From Cyanophora paradoxa (taxonomy: Eukaryota; Glaucocystophyceae; Cyanophorales; Cyanophoraceae): a stretch of 64,000 bases of DNA. Position 1 is the stretch's first letter; the number at the start of each line of letters is the position of its first letter. The translations under genes were made by a program, and so were the position numbers. The notes beneath the pieces are model-generated. The model had not been told where the DNA came from. It made no database searches and saw nothing but the letters and a program-made list of their open reading frames with translations. This document shows, piece after piece, positions 53,831-64,000 of this stretch. The stretch lies in NCBI GenBank assembly GCA_004431415.1, contig QPMI01000184.1:140494-204493 (forward strand). Direction: 5' to 3'.

Positions 53831-55577
53831 CTATCGGAGGGTGGAGCGGGGCGAGGTGCCGGCTGACCTGCTGGCGGCCCTCGCGAGCTGCGGCGCGGCG
53901 GAAGCGGGAGGCGGGCGTGAGCTGCCGGTGGCCGCGGGCTCCCGCCTCCCGCGTGGAGGGTCGGCGGGGGGCGGGCGGACCTGGCGCGTGCGCTGCAGGT
54001 TCATCTCTGCGATCTCGATCTTCCGCTTGTAGTTATCCACCTCCTGCGCGCACGCCGCGTCACAGGCCGCCTCGAGTGGTGGTGGTGGTGGTCGTGGTGG
54101 GGGCCGGGGAGGAGGGGGGGGGGGGGGGGGGGGGGCTGGCGGGCGGGCCTTCTCGAGGTCGAAGATCTGGGCCTTGGTCTCGACGTACTCGAGGACGGCG
54201 GGGACCTTGGCGTTCTCCTGCAGCACGTGCTGGTGCCGCTCGTGCTGCCGCTCCGCCGTCCCCAGCTCCTCCGACGCCCGCTTCGTCTCGTCCGCGATCC
54301 GCACGAGCAGCTCCTCCCGGCTCTTGATCTCCTGCTTCAGCCACTCGGACTCGCCCGTGAGGTGGTTGAGCTTCTTCTGCTCGCCGGCGGGGCCTCAGCG
54401 GGGGCGCGCAGCGGCTCGGGGCGGGGCGCGGGGGTGCGGGGACCTTGAGGGAGTTGAGGACCTGGACGGTGTTCCCCGTGGTGAGCTTCAGGCGCAGCAG
54501 CTCCGAGTTGCGCTCGTCGATCTTCTCCAGGTACTGCTGGTTCTCGATCTTCAGCTGGTCGAAGTCGATGATGTGCAGCGTCTCCCCCATCTCCTCCTTC
54601 TGGTGCAGCTGCGCCTCCATCTTCTGGATCTGCTCGCCCGCCCCGCGCCCCGGCATCCGCGTCAGCTGGCGCCCGCGGAACGGCGACCCGCCGCCCGGCG
54701 CCCCCGGCCCGGCCCCTGCCCGCACCTGGCTCTTTAGCGTGGCGTTCTTGAGCCTGAGCTTCTCGATCACTGACTCCTGCGGGGGGCGGGAGCGCATCAG
54801 GGTGCGCCGGGGCGCAGCAGCGGCGTGGGGCGCGGCGAGGGGGCGCGCGCCTTGTTGCGCAGGCTCTCCTCGAAGTAGCGGACGACCTTCTCGGCGACCG
54901 TCTTGCCCGTGCGGAAGTTCTCCGCCCCGACGACGATGTCCCGCTTGAACTCGTACGCGTCCTTCTTGATCTCCGCTATCCGGATGTCTGTCTCCTCCAT
55001 GATCGCCTGCGCCGCACCGGCGCCGCCGCGCGTGCGTGAGGGGCGGTGGGAGGGCAGCTCGGGAAGCACGTCGGCGGCACTAGCTAAGGGCGACGAGCAC
55101 GCCGCGGGCTAGAGGCGGTCTAGCTACGCGTACCCGCAGGTTGTCCAGCAGCTTCTCCGCGTTCTGCTTCGTCTTTTCAATCTTCTCGCGGACCTCGTCT
55201 ATTTCGTGCATGGCTATGTCCAGCTTGTTCTCCGTCGTGAGCAGCGGTGTCTGTTTCTTCTTCTCCATGTGGCTACGCGCGCGGCCCTTCTTGGTGCCCT
55301 TGACCTCCTCTTCGTCCACAAGGTTGGCCATCTGGGGCGCGACACTCTGCAGAAAGTCCTGGAAGATTTCGTTCTCTCTTCGCAGGAACTCGTTCTTGGT
55401 TTGCAACTCCATCAGATTCCGCTCCAAGCCCTCCTCGTCCTCCGCGCTGAGAGACGGGCTGGAAGCCTGGTGCGTGCCTTGCGCCTCCAAGTCCCGCCTC
55501 ATCGCCGCTAAGTGCGCCATCGCCGCTGCTGTTGTGCCGCTGCCCGCTTTTGTCGTCGCTAGCGCTGTACCCGGCAA
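53831..55577 (-). CDS. CCDC113: CCDC113/FAP263-like ciliary coiled-coil protein
   Basis: ATG 55577 (MPGTALATTKAGSGTTAAAM), then LERNLMELQTKNEFLRRENE, IFQDFLQSVAPQMANLVDEE, KLDIAMHEIDEVREKIEKTK. Then EETDIRIAEIKKDAYEFKRD, GAENFRTGKTVAEKVVRYFE, IEKLRLKNATLKSQ, HIIDFDQLKIENQQYLEKID, ERNSELLRLKLTTGNTVQVL, LNHLTGESEWLKQEIKSREE, HERHQHVLQENAKVPAVLEY and VDNYKRKIEIAEMNLQR. The FDQLKIENQQYLEKIDERN block is diagnostic of the CCDC113/CCDC96 family, parts of motile-cilium axonemes and basal structures, which fits a flagellated cell. The exact C-terminus is uncertain: one frame stops at 53831 and another continues further left. An intron holds 22 G (54114-54135). Confidence 0.82.
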
Positions 55578-56123
55578 AGCAGGGGTACAACATAGCTACG
55601 TTCGCGGGTTCCGAGCGGTTGTTGCTCTCAAGCGATCGATCGCTGCTTTTGCAGCGAGGTGACGCCGAGGTCGCGATCGACGTCGTTTCGGAGGCGCGAG
55701 TGGTCCGACGGTCGCTTCTGCGCGTCAGACGAATTTTACGCGCGCTTTAAGCTAGCGCTGCGCTCGACCGCCGGCGCCGCTGGTGCGCGGCGCGCGCTGG
55801 CCGATTCGGCGATCGACTATTTGCGCATGCGTCGATTCGTCGGCGGAGGGTCCCTTCAGACCTATGCGAAATTTCGATCAGCTCAGATTCAGCTGCAACA
55901 GTCTGCTTCTGAAGCCTTGAAGGTCGACATCAGAACGCACGCGTGAGGCTGCTGCAGCGCGGTTGCAGCGCTAGCTACAGCTGCGCGCGCGCGCGCGGGT
56001 GCGCCAACTCCGCCGCCAACACGAATCGGCTCAACGAATTATGAGACAACGTTAGCGTGTGTCGGAAAGAGGGAAATGAGGCGGAGCTGGTGCCAGCACG
56101 AGCGAATTCGGACAGCCCTTCGC
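55578..56123. other. Intergenic region between divergent genes
   Basis: Between CCDC113 (minus) and the SET-domain gene (plus). Includes CGATCGATCG (near 55633), an alternating GCGC run near 55984, and a plus-strand open stretch of about 95 codons without an ATG (55659-55946) that I do not accept as a gene. Confidence 0.4.
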
Positions 56124-58909
56124 ATGCGCATCGCCCTCGGCCTCCTCCCTTGCCTCGTCATCAGCTGCGCGTTCGCGTGCGCTCGGGTGGACGGCGCGGC
56201 GCTTGCATCAGGCCCTCTGGATGTCGGGCTCGACCTCGCAGCGGCCGGCACCCTCGGCAGGGCAGGAAACCTTCAGCTCCAGCTCGACCGCGAGGCGCTG
56301 GCTCCGGCGAGCCCGAGTGGAAGGGAACCCTCCTTGACAACAGCATTGAATGACACGATCAGCGAAAGGGCGCGGGCGGCGGAGGACATTGCAGCGTTTT
56401 TGCACTGGTGCGCGCTCGCGACCGCAATCCTTAGCGCGTGGCTGTCATACTCCAGGATTCTAATCATGACTGACGCGGTCCTCTCGCGGTCTCGGCAGGT
56501 TCAGAAGCAACGGGGGACGCCTGCACCCGGCTTTAGTAATCCGCGCCGAGGGAGAAGGCAGCTCCAGGGGCGTCTTCGCGAAGGCCCCCATCCAGGTGCC
56601 CTCGCGATCAGGAATTCGATCGACACGTAGCCCCGGGATTTGATCTTCGATCTGGGGTTGGGGTGGGGCGCGCAGGCGGGGGAGGAGCTCTTCCACGTCC
56701 CGGGGGGCCTCATGCTGAACTGTGCGCCCCCGCGGGCCCCCGCCCTCCGGGAACCTCGGGCGGGGCCAGCGCGCCCAGCGCCTGCAGCTCTAAAACGAGG
56801 GCAGGCGACCCCGACGAGGTGCGGGCGATGCGCCTGCCGGGCACCCTCGCCATGGCCCCGCCCCCGGGGCGCTCCTCGGGGCCCTTCGAGGTACACCCCC
56901 TCCCCCTCCCCCCCTCCCCCCTGCCGCCACCCCTCCCCCCCTTCCCCCGCTTCGCCCCATGCCTCTCCGGCCCCTCCCCCCCCCTCTCCCCTTGGCCTCC
57001 GTAGCACCCGAGTTAAACCCCCGCCTGCGCCCCCCTCCGAATCTGACCGTGGCCCTGGTCCGAGCAGGCGGGGCTGGCGTGCGCGGCGGTGCGGCTCCTG
57101 CGCGAGTCCCTCGACAACTCCTCCTTCTGGGCCCCCTACATCCGGTCCGCGCGCCCCGCCCCCCGCCCCCCGCGGCCCGCCTCAAGCTCGAGGTCGAGGT
57201 TGAGCGGGGGCGGCGCGCAGCGTCCTGCCGAGGAGCCTCGAGGTCCCCCTCCTGTGCGCCCCGCCCCCTCCAGCCCGCCTCGCCGCTCTTGCACGCGGGG
57301 CCTTCGCGCTCGCATCCCAAGCGGCGGCTCCTGGGCGGGGTGTGAGGCTGGGCGGGGGCAGGGAGTGGACGCTGGAGGAGGTGGCCCTGCTCGCCGACGG
57401 CGACCCCGCCGCCGCCGCCGCCCGCCTCGGTGCCCCCGCTCGAGCCCCGCCCCGCCAGCCCCTCCCCTCCCGTGACCGGCCGCCGGCGGGGCGGGCGGGC
57501 AGAGGCGGCGCGGGCGGCGCGGGCGGTCGCGGCGGAGCTGGAGGCCGACCTCCCCCGCCTGGCCCGCCCCCTCCCCCCCCGCCCCCCAGAGATCCCCAGG
57601 CTCACGCCTGTCGCCTCCCCGCGTGCGCAGGCGCCCGGGGCGGGCGGGGAGGGGCTGGGCTGGGCGCTGCGGGTGGCGGCGACGCGGGCGTGGGAGACGT
57701 GCGCCTTCCTCGCCTTCGACCTCGCCAACCACCACCCGGACACGGTACCTTGCCCCGCCCCGCCCTCCGCTCGCGGCGCCTCGGCCGCGGCAGGGCGGGG
57801 CGGGGCTGACGCCGCTGACCCGGCAGGGGGCGGACGTCGAGTTCCCCGGGACGGCGCACGCGGGGGCGCGCGGCTTCCGCGAGACCTGCGCCGCCGCCTC
57901 CGCCCGCGCCACCGCCCCCCTCGCCCCGGGCTCCCAGGTCCCCGCCCCCCTCGCCTCGCCGGGCCCGCCCCCGCGGCCGCCCCCGCCGCTGACCGCTGTT
58001 GGGTGGCAGGCGCACGCGTTCTACGGGGAGCGAACGGGGGCGGCGCTGCTGCTGCACTACGGGTACCTGCCGCCGCTGCGGGACGACGTCGTGGAGCTCG
58101 CCCTCCTCCTCCCCGGGCCCCGCCGCCCCGCCTGGACCCGCATCGACCTCGCCGACGGCGACCCCGGCGACGACGCGAGCGTGCGGGTGCCTGCCCGCGC
58201 TCCCCTGCGAAATAGCCACAGATCTACATCTAGAGTGCACCGGGGTCGATTAGAACGTTGATGGCGCAGGTGCACGTGCCGACGCTGCGGCGGGCGATGG
58301 CGGCGAAGGGCTTCGGCCCGGAGGGGGGCGGGGAGGCCTCCGGGGGCTGGGAGTTCCGTGTCGGCCACTTCCTGCGGCACGGGGACGGACCGGGCGAGCT
58401 CGAGGGCCTCCTCGACCTCCACCGCGCCGTGCGCCCGCGCTCCAACCTCCACGCTTCGGCGGCGCGGAGCTCAGAGCTGAAGCCTCGCCCCGCGTCAGAT
58501 CGCGGGGGCGGGGCGGGAGGAGGGGGCGGGCCCGATGCGGGGCCCCGGGGCGGGGGGCCCCGAGGGGGAGGCGGCGGCGCTGGGCCTCCTGCGGGCGACC
58601 CTCGCCGCCCGCCTCGCCGCCGCCCGCGCCGCCGAGTCCGACCTCGCCCCCGCTTCCACCTCGAGCTCGGGCGCGGAGGGCGTGGAGGGGCGGCGGGCGG
58701 GGGCGGCGGGGCGGATGAGGGCGCAGGCGCGCGCCATCCTCCAGTCGGCCCTCGAGGCGCGCCCGCCCCGCCCGCCCCGCCCCGCTCTCGTCCCCCGGGG
58801 CCCTCGGCTCGCTCGCGCCCTTCGCCGGGGCCTGGGCCTGACGCTGAGGCCAGGTGGTGGAGGGGCTCATGCGGACTCGAACCGGGGGCGAGCCTGCAGG
58901 GGAGATCTA
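56124..58909 (+). CDS. SET-domain protein methyltransferase (Rubisco-LSMT-like) with N-terminal signal peptide
   Basis: ATG 56124 (MRIALGLLPCLVISCAFACA) is a typical signal peptide; an in-frame ATG lies 48 bp upstream. Then a helical region to EDIAAFLHW, joining FRSNGGRLHPALVIRAEGEG, SSRGVFAKAPIQ, AGEELFHVPGGLMLN, RESLDNSSFWAPYIR, WTLEEVALLADGDPAAAAAR, RAWETCAFLAFDLANHHPDT, FPGTAHAGARGFRETCAAAS, AHAFYGERTGAALLLHYGYL and PPLRDDVVELALLLPGP. These are the SET motifs of the SETD3/LSMT group (NHHP, YGERT..LLLHYG). The C-terminal Rubisco-LSMT-like helical part is VHVPTLRRAMAAKGFGPEGG, EAAALGLLRATLAARLAAAR, RAQARAILQSALE, end at 58907-58909. The substrate is unknown. A secretory signal is odd for this family. 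The last intron fits as GC-AG. Confidence 0.72.
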
Positions 58910-59865
58910 GACCCTCCAGTCGCGAGAACGATCGACGTCGGGCCCGGCCGCGGACCCAGTGTTCGATTCCTCCAGCGCCGGCGGGATCCGTATCCGTATC
59001 ATCATGATCAGGTGTCAACGTCGAGCGCTCAGCGGCTGGGCCTCGCGGTCGGGGCCAGGGGGGCGGCCCGGCCGCAAACTACGCAGCGCTAGCGCTGACC
59101 GCTGGGCAACGCTGATAGCGGATCCGGACCTGCCAGGCTGATTTATTGCTTCGGACTCCGGGATTTATTGTGGTGGCTTATTTCATTGTTGCAGTTATTT
59201 GCCCTTTTCCAGGGCTCTTTCTGTGATGAACGTCGCATTGTATTTTAACTTATTCAGAATCACAAATTTGCAGCATGCAATCCGCGGCCGCGAGGCCGCA
59301 TAATCTAAATACCCTTCAGCCGTTGACTTCGGAACTCGGAAGTCGCGCCGAGGCTTCGAGGCTCGCATAACCACGGCCGCCCGGGCCGTCTCGAGGTTCG
59401 CATAACCGCCAGGCAGCCTGGCAGCGCCCCGGGCCCGTTCGCGAGCCTCGCCGAGTCGCCGAGTCGGAGCCCGGAGGCCCTGAGGCTGATTGTCGTGCTA
59501 CGGTGGAGTCACTCTCAGTATACTCACATACGCTGCAGCTTGGCACATGTACAGTGTGTTTCACTGAGTCAGGTCTATTTTAAAATTTCGCCTTTCATGA
59601 TCAACTGCAATGCGTATGATCATGATCATGATTCAAGATTCAAGAAGAATTTGCCCACTCAAATCATTCCGAATCCTCATGATCCCGGGCACCTCATCCA
59701 AGATTTAGACGTGTTCAAATTAAAATGATTGAAATGAAAGGTTCGAAGTACCAATTGCAAGGACAAACAATTTTGCTCTCCAAGGAATGCAGCGTAACAG
59801 ATATCGATACGTACTAGCTATGGTGGACAAGGGCGGGGCGCGGGGGCGGCGGGGCCGGGGGCGCC
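58910..59865. other. Intergenic, AT-rich
   Basis: The most AT-rich part of the window (59140-59260 and 59560-59780). Contains AGCGCTAGCGCTGA near 59087 and alternating ATGATCATGATCATGAT near 59615. Lies between the 3' ends of the SET and histidine kinase genes. No coding exon supported. Confidence 0.5.
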
Positions 59866-62800
59866 TCAGTCGGCGGTGTCCATGGAGGCGGGGCGCTCGG
59901 CGAGGGCGAGGCGGGCGACGGCGAGCGCCTCCGCGAGCTCGTGCGCCCGCACCGGCTTCTGCGGATGGCGCGCGGCGTTAGCGCCCTCGAGAGCTCGCGC
60001 CGCCCCGCACGCGCTCAAGGGGAGGGGGAGGGGGCAGAGGGGGTTGCGGGACGGGAGCCGGGGGGCGGGGGCCGCACGGCGAGGAAGGCGTCGAAGCCGG
60101 CCTCGGCGCACTCGCGGCGGTCGCGGGCGCCGACGTTGGCGGAGAGGGAGATGGCGTAGGCGGGGCGGCAGCCCTCCGCCTGCATCCGCCGCAGCGACTC
60201 CAGCCCGTCCAGCACCGGCACTGCCCCCGCGCCCCCCGTCAGCGCCCAGCGCGAGGCGGGCGGGCGGCGGGGCGAGCGGGACGCACTCATGATGTCTGCG
60301 CGGGGCGGGCGGGCGGGGCGGCACGGGGTGAGTGGAGGGAGGGGGTGCGAGGGGCCCGGGGCGGGGCGGGTCGGACCGGAGATGAAGACGTGGAAGGGGC
60401 GGCCGCGGCGGAGGGCGTCGCGGGCGGCCTCGAGGGCGGCGAGGCCGTTCGCCGCGTGCTGCACCTCCGTGAACCCGCACCTGCAAGGAGCGCCCAGGCT
60501 CAGGCCCGGGGGGCGGGCGGGGGCCGGCGGGGCGGCGCGCTTCTTGAGCTGCAGGTTGATGATCATCACGTTCGTCGGCGTGTCCTCTGCGCCCCCGCCG
60601 CTCAGCGCGGGGCGGGGGCCGGCGGGCGGCGAGCGCGGGGCGGGGCGCGCCGGCGAAGAGGATGCGGATGGGCGGCTCGCAGCGGGAGCGCTTGCGGGGC
60701 GTCAGCTGGCGCGCCGGGGCCCCCTCCGCCCCTCCGGCGCCGACTCCCCGCCCGAGTCCGAGCTCGCCGCGCTGCTCGACCTGCACCCCCCGTGAGGGGG
60801 GGAAGGGGAGAGATGGGAGGGGGCAGGGGCGGACTTGGAGCGGGGCGGGGGCCGGAGGGGCGCCTCGAGGGCGTCGTGGAGGGCGCGGGCGGAGATGGGC
60901 AGCCGCAGCGCCTGCACCCCGGGCCGCTGCAGGCCTGCGCTTCCCCGTGGGCGGGGCGGGGGCTGGAGGGGCCGGGGGGGGGCCGGCGCACCGGGGTCGG
61001 CGCCGAGGGTGAAGCGGGGACGAGGACGGGGGCCGGCCGCGGGGCGGCCCCGGCGGCCAGGGCGGCCGAGAGGGAGGCGGCGGCGGCGGCCGCGTGGAGG
61101 GCCTCCGTGAGGCGGTCGAGGGCGGCGGCGAGGGCGGGGCCCGGCGGGAGCGAGCGCGGCATGTGCAGGAGGACGGCGGCGATCTCCCCGCCCCGCCCCG
61201 CGGCGGCCTCGCGGCGGACGGCCTCCTCGGCCTCGGCGAGGGAGGCGGCGTGGGTGACGCGGAGGCCCCAGCCGGCGGCGTCCCCCGCCGCCGTCCCGCC
61301 CCACGCCGCCTCGTCCACCGCCACGATCAGCAGGCGGCCCCGCAGCCCCGGCGCCCCCTGCGCCCCATCAGGCGGGAGAGGAGGAAGAGAGGGGGGGCAG
61401 GCGCCTCGAGGAGGGCGTGGCGGAGGAGGGGCCGGGCGGCCGGCTCGTCGGGCCGCAGCGCCACCGCGCGGAAGGTGAAGGAGAAGGTGGAGCCTGGGGG
61501 CGGGGTGAGGCGGGGGAAGGAGGCGGGGGGCGGGGGTGCGGGGGGGCACCGTGGCCCGGGGTGGAGACGACACCGATGTCGCCCCCGAGCGAGCGCGCGA
61601 TCTGAGGGCCGCCGAGGCGGTGGGCCCGAGGGAGGAGGGGGGGGGGGGGGGGGGGTGGGGGGGGAGGGGGGGGGGGGCAGGGCAGGGCGGGGGCACCTGC
61701 TGGGAGATGAAGAGGCCGAGGCCGGCGCCCGCGTGGCGCCGGCTCTTCGTCGAGTTGAGCTGCGTGAAGAACCTGCCGCCCCGCCCCGCGTGAGCCCTCC
61801 CCGCCCCGCCCCGCCCCGCCCCGCCCCGCCCCGCACCCGAAGAGCCGCTTCTGGTCGGCGTCGGAGATGCCGCAGCCGGGGTCTGCGGGGGAAGAGGGTG
61901 AGGCTCGGGGGCCCGGGGGCGAGGCGAGGCGGGGCTGGGCGGGCGGGGAGCGGCGAGGGGGCACCCGTGACGGTGGCGCGGAAGAGGGTGAGGTTGTCCT
62001 CGTCGGGGCACCCCTGCCGCCGGCCCTCTCGGCGCCGGGCGGGGCGGGGCGGGCGGGGCGGGGCGGGGCGGGCGGGGCGGGCCTCGGCCTCGACGTGGAG
62101 GGTGATGCAGCCGGCGCCCTCGTCCGTGAACTTGACCGAGTCTGCCCCGCCCCGGGGCCGCGTCGGCTCGCGGGGGCGGGGCGGGGGCGGGGGCGGCGGG
62201 GCGGGGCGGACTGCCGATGAGGTTGACGAGGACCTGGCGGATGCGGCCCCGGTCGCTCACCGCCAGCCGCGGCACCCGCGCCTCCATCTGCGCGCGCGCC
62301 CCCTCGGCCCCACGGCCCCAGGGCCCGCCGCGACGAGGGGAGGAGGCGGCGCACGCGGAGGAGGAGGGCGAGGGACTTCTGCGCGGCGACCTGCGGGGGC
62401 GCTGAGCGGCGAGGGCCGCCCGTGCCGGCCGTGCGGGGCGGGGCGGGGCGGGGCGGGGCGGGCGCACGGGCCAGAGCATGTCGAGGACGTCCTCGGCGCA
62501 GGCGCGCAGGTCCATCGGCGCCAGCGCCGTCTGCAGCCGCCCGCCCCGCTCCACCGCCCCCGCGTCCAGCACCTGGCCCCGCCCGTGAGCCCCCCGAGAC
62601 GGCGCAGCCCGGGCGGGGCGGGGCGGGCGCGCCTCGCCGACGAGGTCGACGAGGGACTGCGCGCAGCTGCGGACGATCGCGAGGTGCTCGCGCTGCTCCG
62701 GCGGCGGGCCCTGCGCCCCGGCCCCGCCTCGTCGCCCCGGTGGCGCGGGCGGCCGGCGGCGGGGGCCGGGGCGCGCCTTGTCGAGGAGGAGGTCGGTGAT

Positions 62801-64000
62801 GCCGACCACCGCCTGCATCGGCGTCCGCATCTCGTCTGCCGCCGCGTCGGCGGCCCATGGCGGCGCATGGCGGGCCCGGGCGGGGCGGGGCGGACGGGTG
62901 ACGACGGAGAGGAAGTCCTGCTTGGCGCGCGCCGCCTGCTGCGCCTGCTGCACCTGCCGTGCAAGGCGCCGGTCGGAGGGGGGTCGGGGGCGGGGCGGCG
63001 TCGGGTGGGGCGGGGCGGGGCGGGGCGGACGAGGGTGGCCTGCCCGAGGGCGATGCCGACGGTCTCGCAGACGTCGGCGAAGAACTCGAGCTGCTCTGGG
63101 GCCAGCGTCCGCCCCTTCTCCACCCACGAGATCTGCGCCCCCGCCCTCACCGCCCCGCCCCTCCGCGACCCGGCGCGGCAAGGGAGGAGGCACCGCCACC
63201 ACGCCGTTGACCTGCGAGGGGGCCGCCGGGGTGAGCGCGGGGTGCGGAGGGGGCGGCGGGGGGCGGGGGAGACCTTGCCGCCCCAGACGGTGGAGCGGGC
63301 GGTGGTCGATAGGAGCCCCGCGCTCCGGAAGCACCGCACCTGCGCCCCCGTCGCCCGCCCCGCTGCCCACTCAGCCCCTCCCTCGCCCGCTGCTGCTCCT
63401 CCCCAGAGGCCGCGGCGAGCGGGGCGCGCACGGTCTCCTCGTCGGCCTCGCCGTTGGGGCCTGGGACCTCCCCCGCCCACTCCTGCGCCTGCGCCGGGGC
63501 GCTCAAGGGGGAGGGAGCCTCGGGGCCGGGGCCTCGGGGCCGGGGCGGGCGGGCCTGGAGCATGTCGAGGGCGCAGAAGGTGCGGCTGCCCTTGGCCCGC
63601 ACCACCGCCTCGATCCGCCGGTGCACCGCCGCCGGCCGCAGCGCACCTCCGCTGCCGCCCGCGCCGCGCGTCGGGCGGGGGCGGGGGGCGGCTGGGGGGC
63701 CCCGGCGGCCGGCATGCGCGTCGGACCTGACGGAGAAGTCGAGGCCGCCGCCCTTGCGCGCGTTGCAGATGTCCAGCGCGATCATCGCCGGCTCCTGCGC
63801 GCCCGCCCCTCCCCTCGCCCCGCGCGCCCCCGGCGCGGCGGCGCGGCGGGGTGGCGGGCCTGGCCGTCGGGGGCCGGCTCCCAGTCGATGCGGGTGAGGC
63901 CGGCGCGGTCGGCCCCCGTCCACTCGAGCAGCAGCTGCGCCGTCTTGTCCATCACGCTGCGCGCCCGGGTGAGGGCTCAGCGGCGGGAGCAGCCGGGATG
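59866..64000 (-). CDS. Hybrid histidine kinase (GAF-like, HisKA, HATPase, receiver), 5' end beyond window
   Basis: Partial. From the right edge: MDKTAQLLLEWTGADRAGLT, MIALDICNARKGGGLDFSVR, IEAVVRAKGSRTFCALDMLQ, VNGVVAVPPL, ISWVEKGRTLAPEQLEFFAD and VCETVGIALGQATLV (GAF-like). HisKA: AKQDFLSVVTHEMRTPMQAV, with the His formed across a splice. HATPase: VSDRGRIRQVLVNLIGNSVK (N box), TDPGCGISDADQKRLF (G1), GAGLGLFISQQ (G2), IARSLGGDIGVVSTPG, STFSFTFRAVAL. A degenerate receiver-like region follows (LLIVAVDEAAWG, VLLHMPRSLP). The C-terminal receiver is MIINLQLKK, FTEVQHAANGLAALEAARDA, FHVFISDIMMPVLDGLESLR, YAISLSANVGARDRRECAEA, GFDAFLAV, KPVRAHELAEALAVARLALA, stop at 59866-59868. The kinase should relay phosphate from His to Asp. 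The input signal is unknown. About 25 introns. Confidence 0.85.
60287..60295 (-). other. 9-nt microexon of the receiver domain
   Basis: Sequence ACATCATGA on the minus strand is flanked by GCGCAG and GTGCGT. With the G left by the upstream exon (60377) it makes GAC-ATC-ATG, and with TG of the next exon (60220-60219) ATG, giving D-I-M-M before PVLDG. Without it the receiver loses its phosphoacceptor Asp. Confidence 0.75.

Noticed and set aside
55659-55946. Plus-strand frame of 95 codons ending ALKVDIRTHA
   Set aside because: Starts only with GTG, with no in-frame ATG or supporting exon, and lies in the promoter region between CCDC113 and the SET gene.
60602-63730. Long open frames on both strands across the kinase gene
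   Set aside because: They run through introns and consist of Pro/Ala/Arg runs. Only the spliced minus-strand exons carry HisKA, HATPase and receiver motifs.
1-64000. tRNA, rRNA and bacterial operon signals
   Set aside because: I saw no cloverleaf with A and B boxes, no rRNA segment and no ribosome-binding-site pattern. Genes are intron-rich and eukaryotic.

Overview
This is nuclear DNA of a photosynthetic, probably flagellated eukaryote. It is very GC-rich, and almost every gene is broken by short (about 45-110 bp) introns. Most introns are GT-AG and several look GC-AG. Two paralogous genes and one neighbour encode plastid-type presequences that start MAF and have no preceding signal peptide. 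An early Phe is the known hallmark of glaucophyte (muroplast) transit peptides, so a Cyanophora-like glaucophyte is my best guess. A red or green alga is the alternative. A CCDC113-like gene fits a flagellate. All exon models were spliced by eye from reading frames, splice sites and family motifs, so outer coordinates are more reliable than internal boundaries.

Layout. 0-6 kb: a Lys-rich nuclear-type protein (partial), an unknown gene, and a RING/TRAF-zinc-finger/coiled-coil protein with a C-terminal membrane anchor. 6.3-16.5 kb: one giant coiled-coil gene with eleven near-identical 46-residue repeats. 17-20 kb: a TreZ-like GH13 enzyme with an N-terminal CBM48/AMPK-type glycogen-binding domain. 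20.7-29.5 kb: small plastid-targeted proteins (two MAF paralogues, two thylakoid-lumen-type single-span proteins, one more presequence protein), interleaved with a NEDP1/SENP8 deneddylase and an AlaA-type aminotransferase. 29.5-36.2 kb: a RING-H2 protein, a TDP2-like phosphodiesterase, an unknown acidic protein, and an F-box plus tandem-BRCT protein. 36.8-40.8 kb: a multi-span membrane protein.

40.8-47.8 kb holds a nearly intact DNA transposon with 144-bp terminal inverted repeats. It carries a minus-strand DDE integrase related to the KRBA2/GIN/Ginger group, with a Cys-rich C-terminal tail, and a plus-strand accessory gene of unknown type. Its introns and spacers are filled with the same short GTGCCCA-type motif that makes up the inner part of the inverted repeats. 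It sits about 36-50 bp upstream of the membrane-protein start codon.

48-64 kb: PRPP synthetase, a broken-looking zinc alcohol dehydrogenase, a TIGAR-like phosphatase, CCDC113, a SET-domain (Rubisco-LSMT-like) protein with an N-terminal signal peptide, and a hybrid histidine kinase that runs off the right edge. In the kinase the codons for the phospho-His, N-box Asn, G1 Asp and receiver Asp are each split by a phase-1 intron. The receiver motif lies partly on a 9-nt microexon.

The genes do not form one pathway. Recurring themes are plastid proteins, ubiquitin-like signalling (RING, TRAF-RING, F-box, deneddylase), sugar and phosphosugar metabolism (TreZ, TIGAR, PRPS) and very tight divergent gene pairs, two of them with only 32 bp between start codons.
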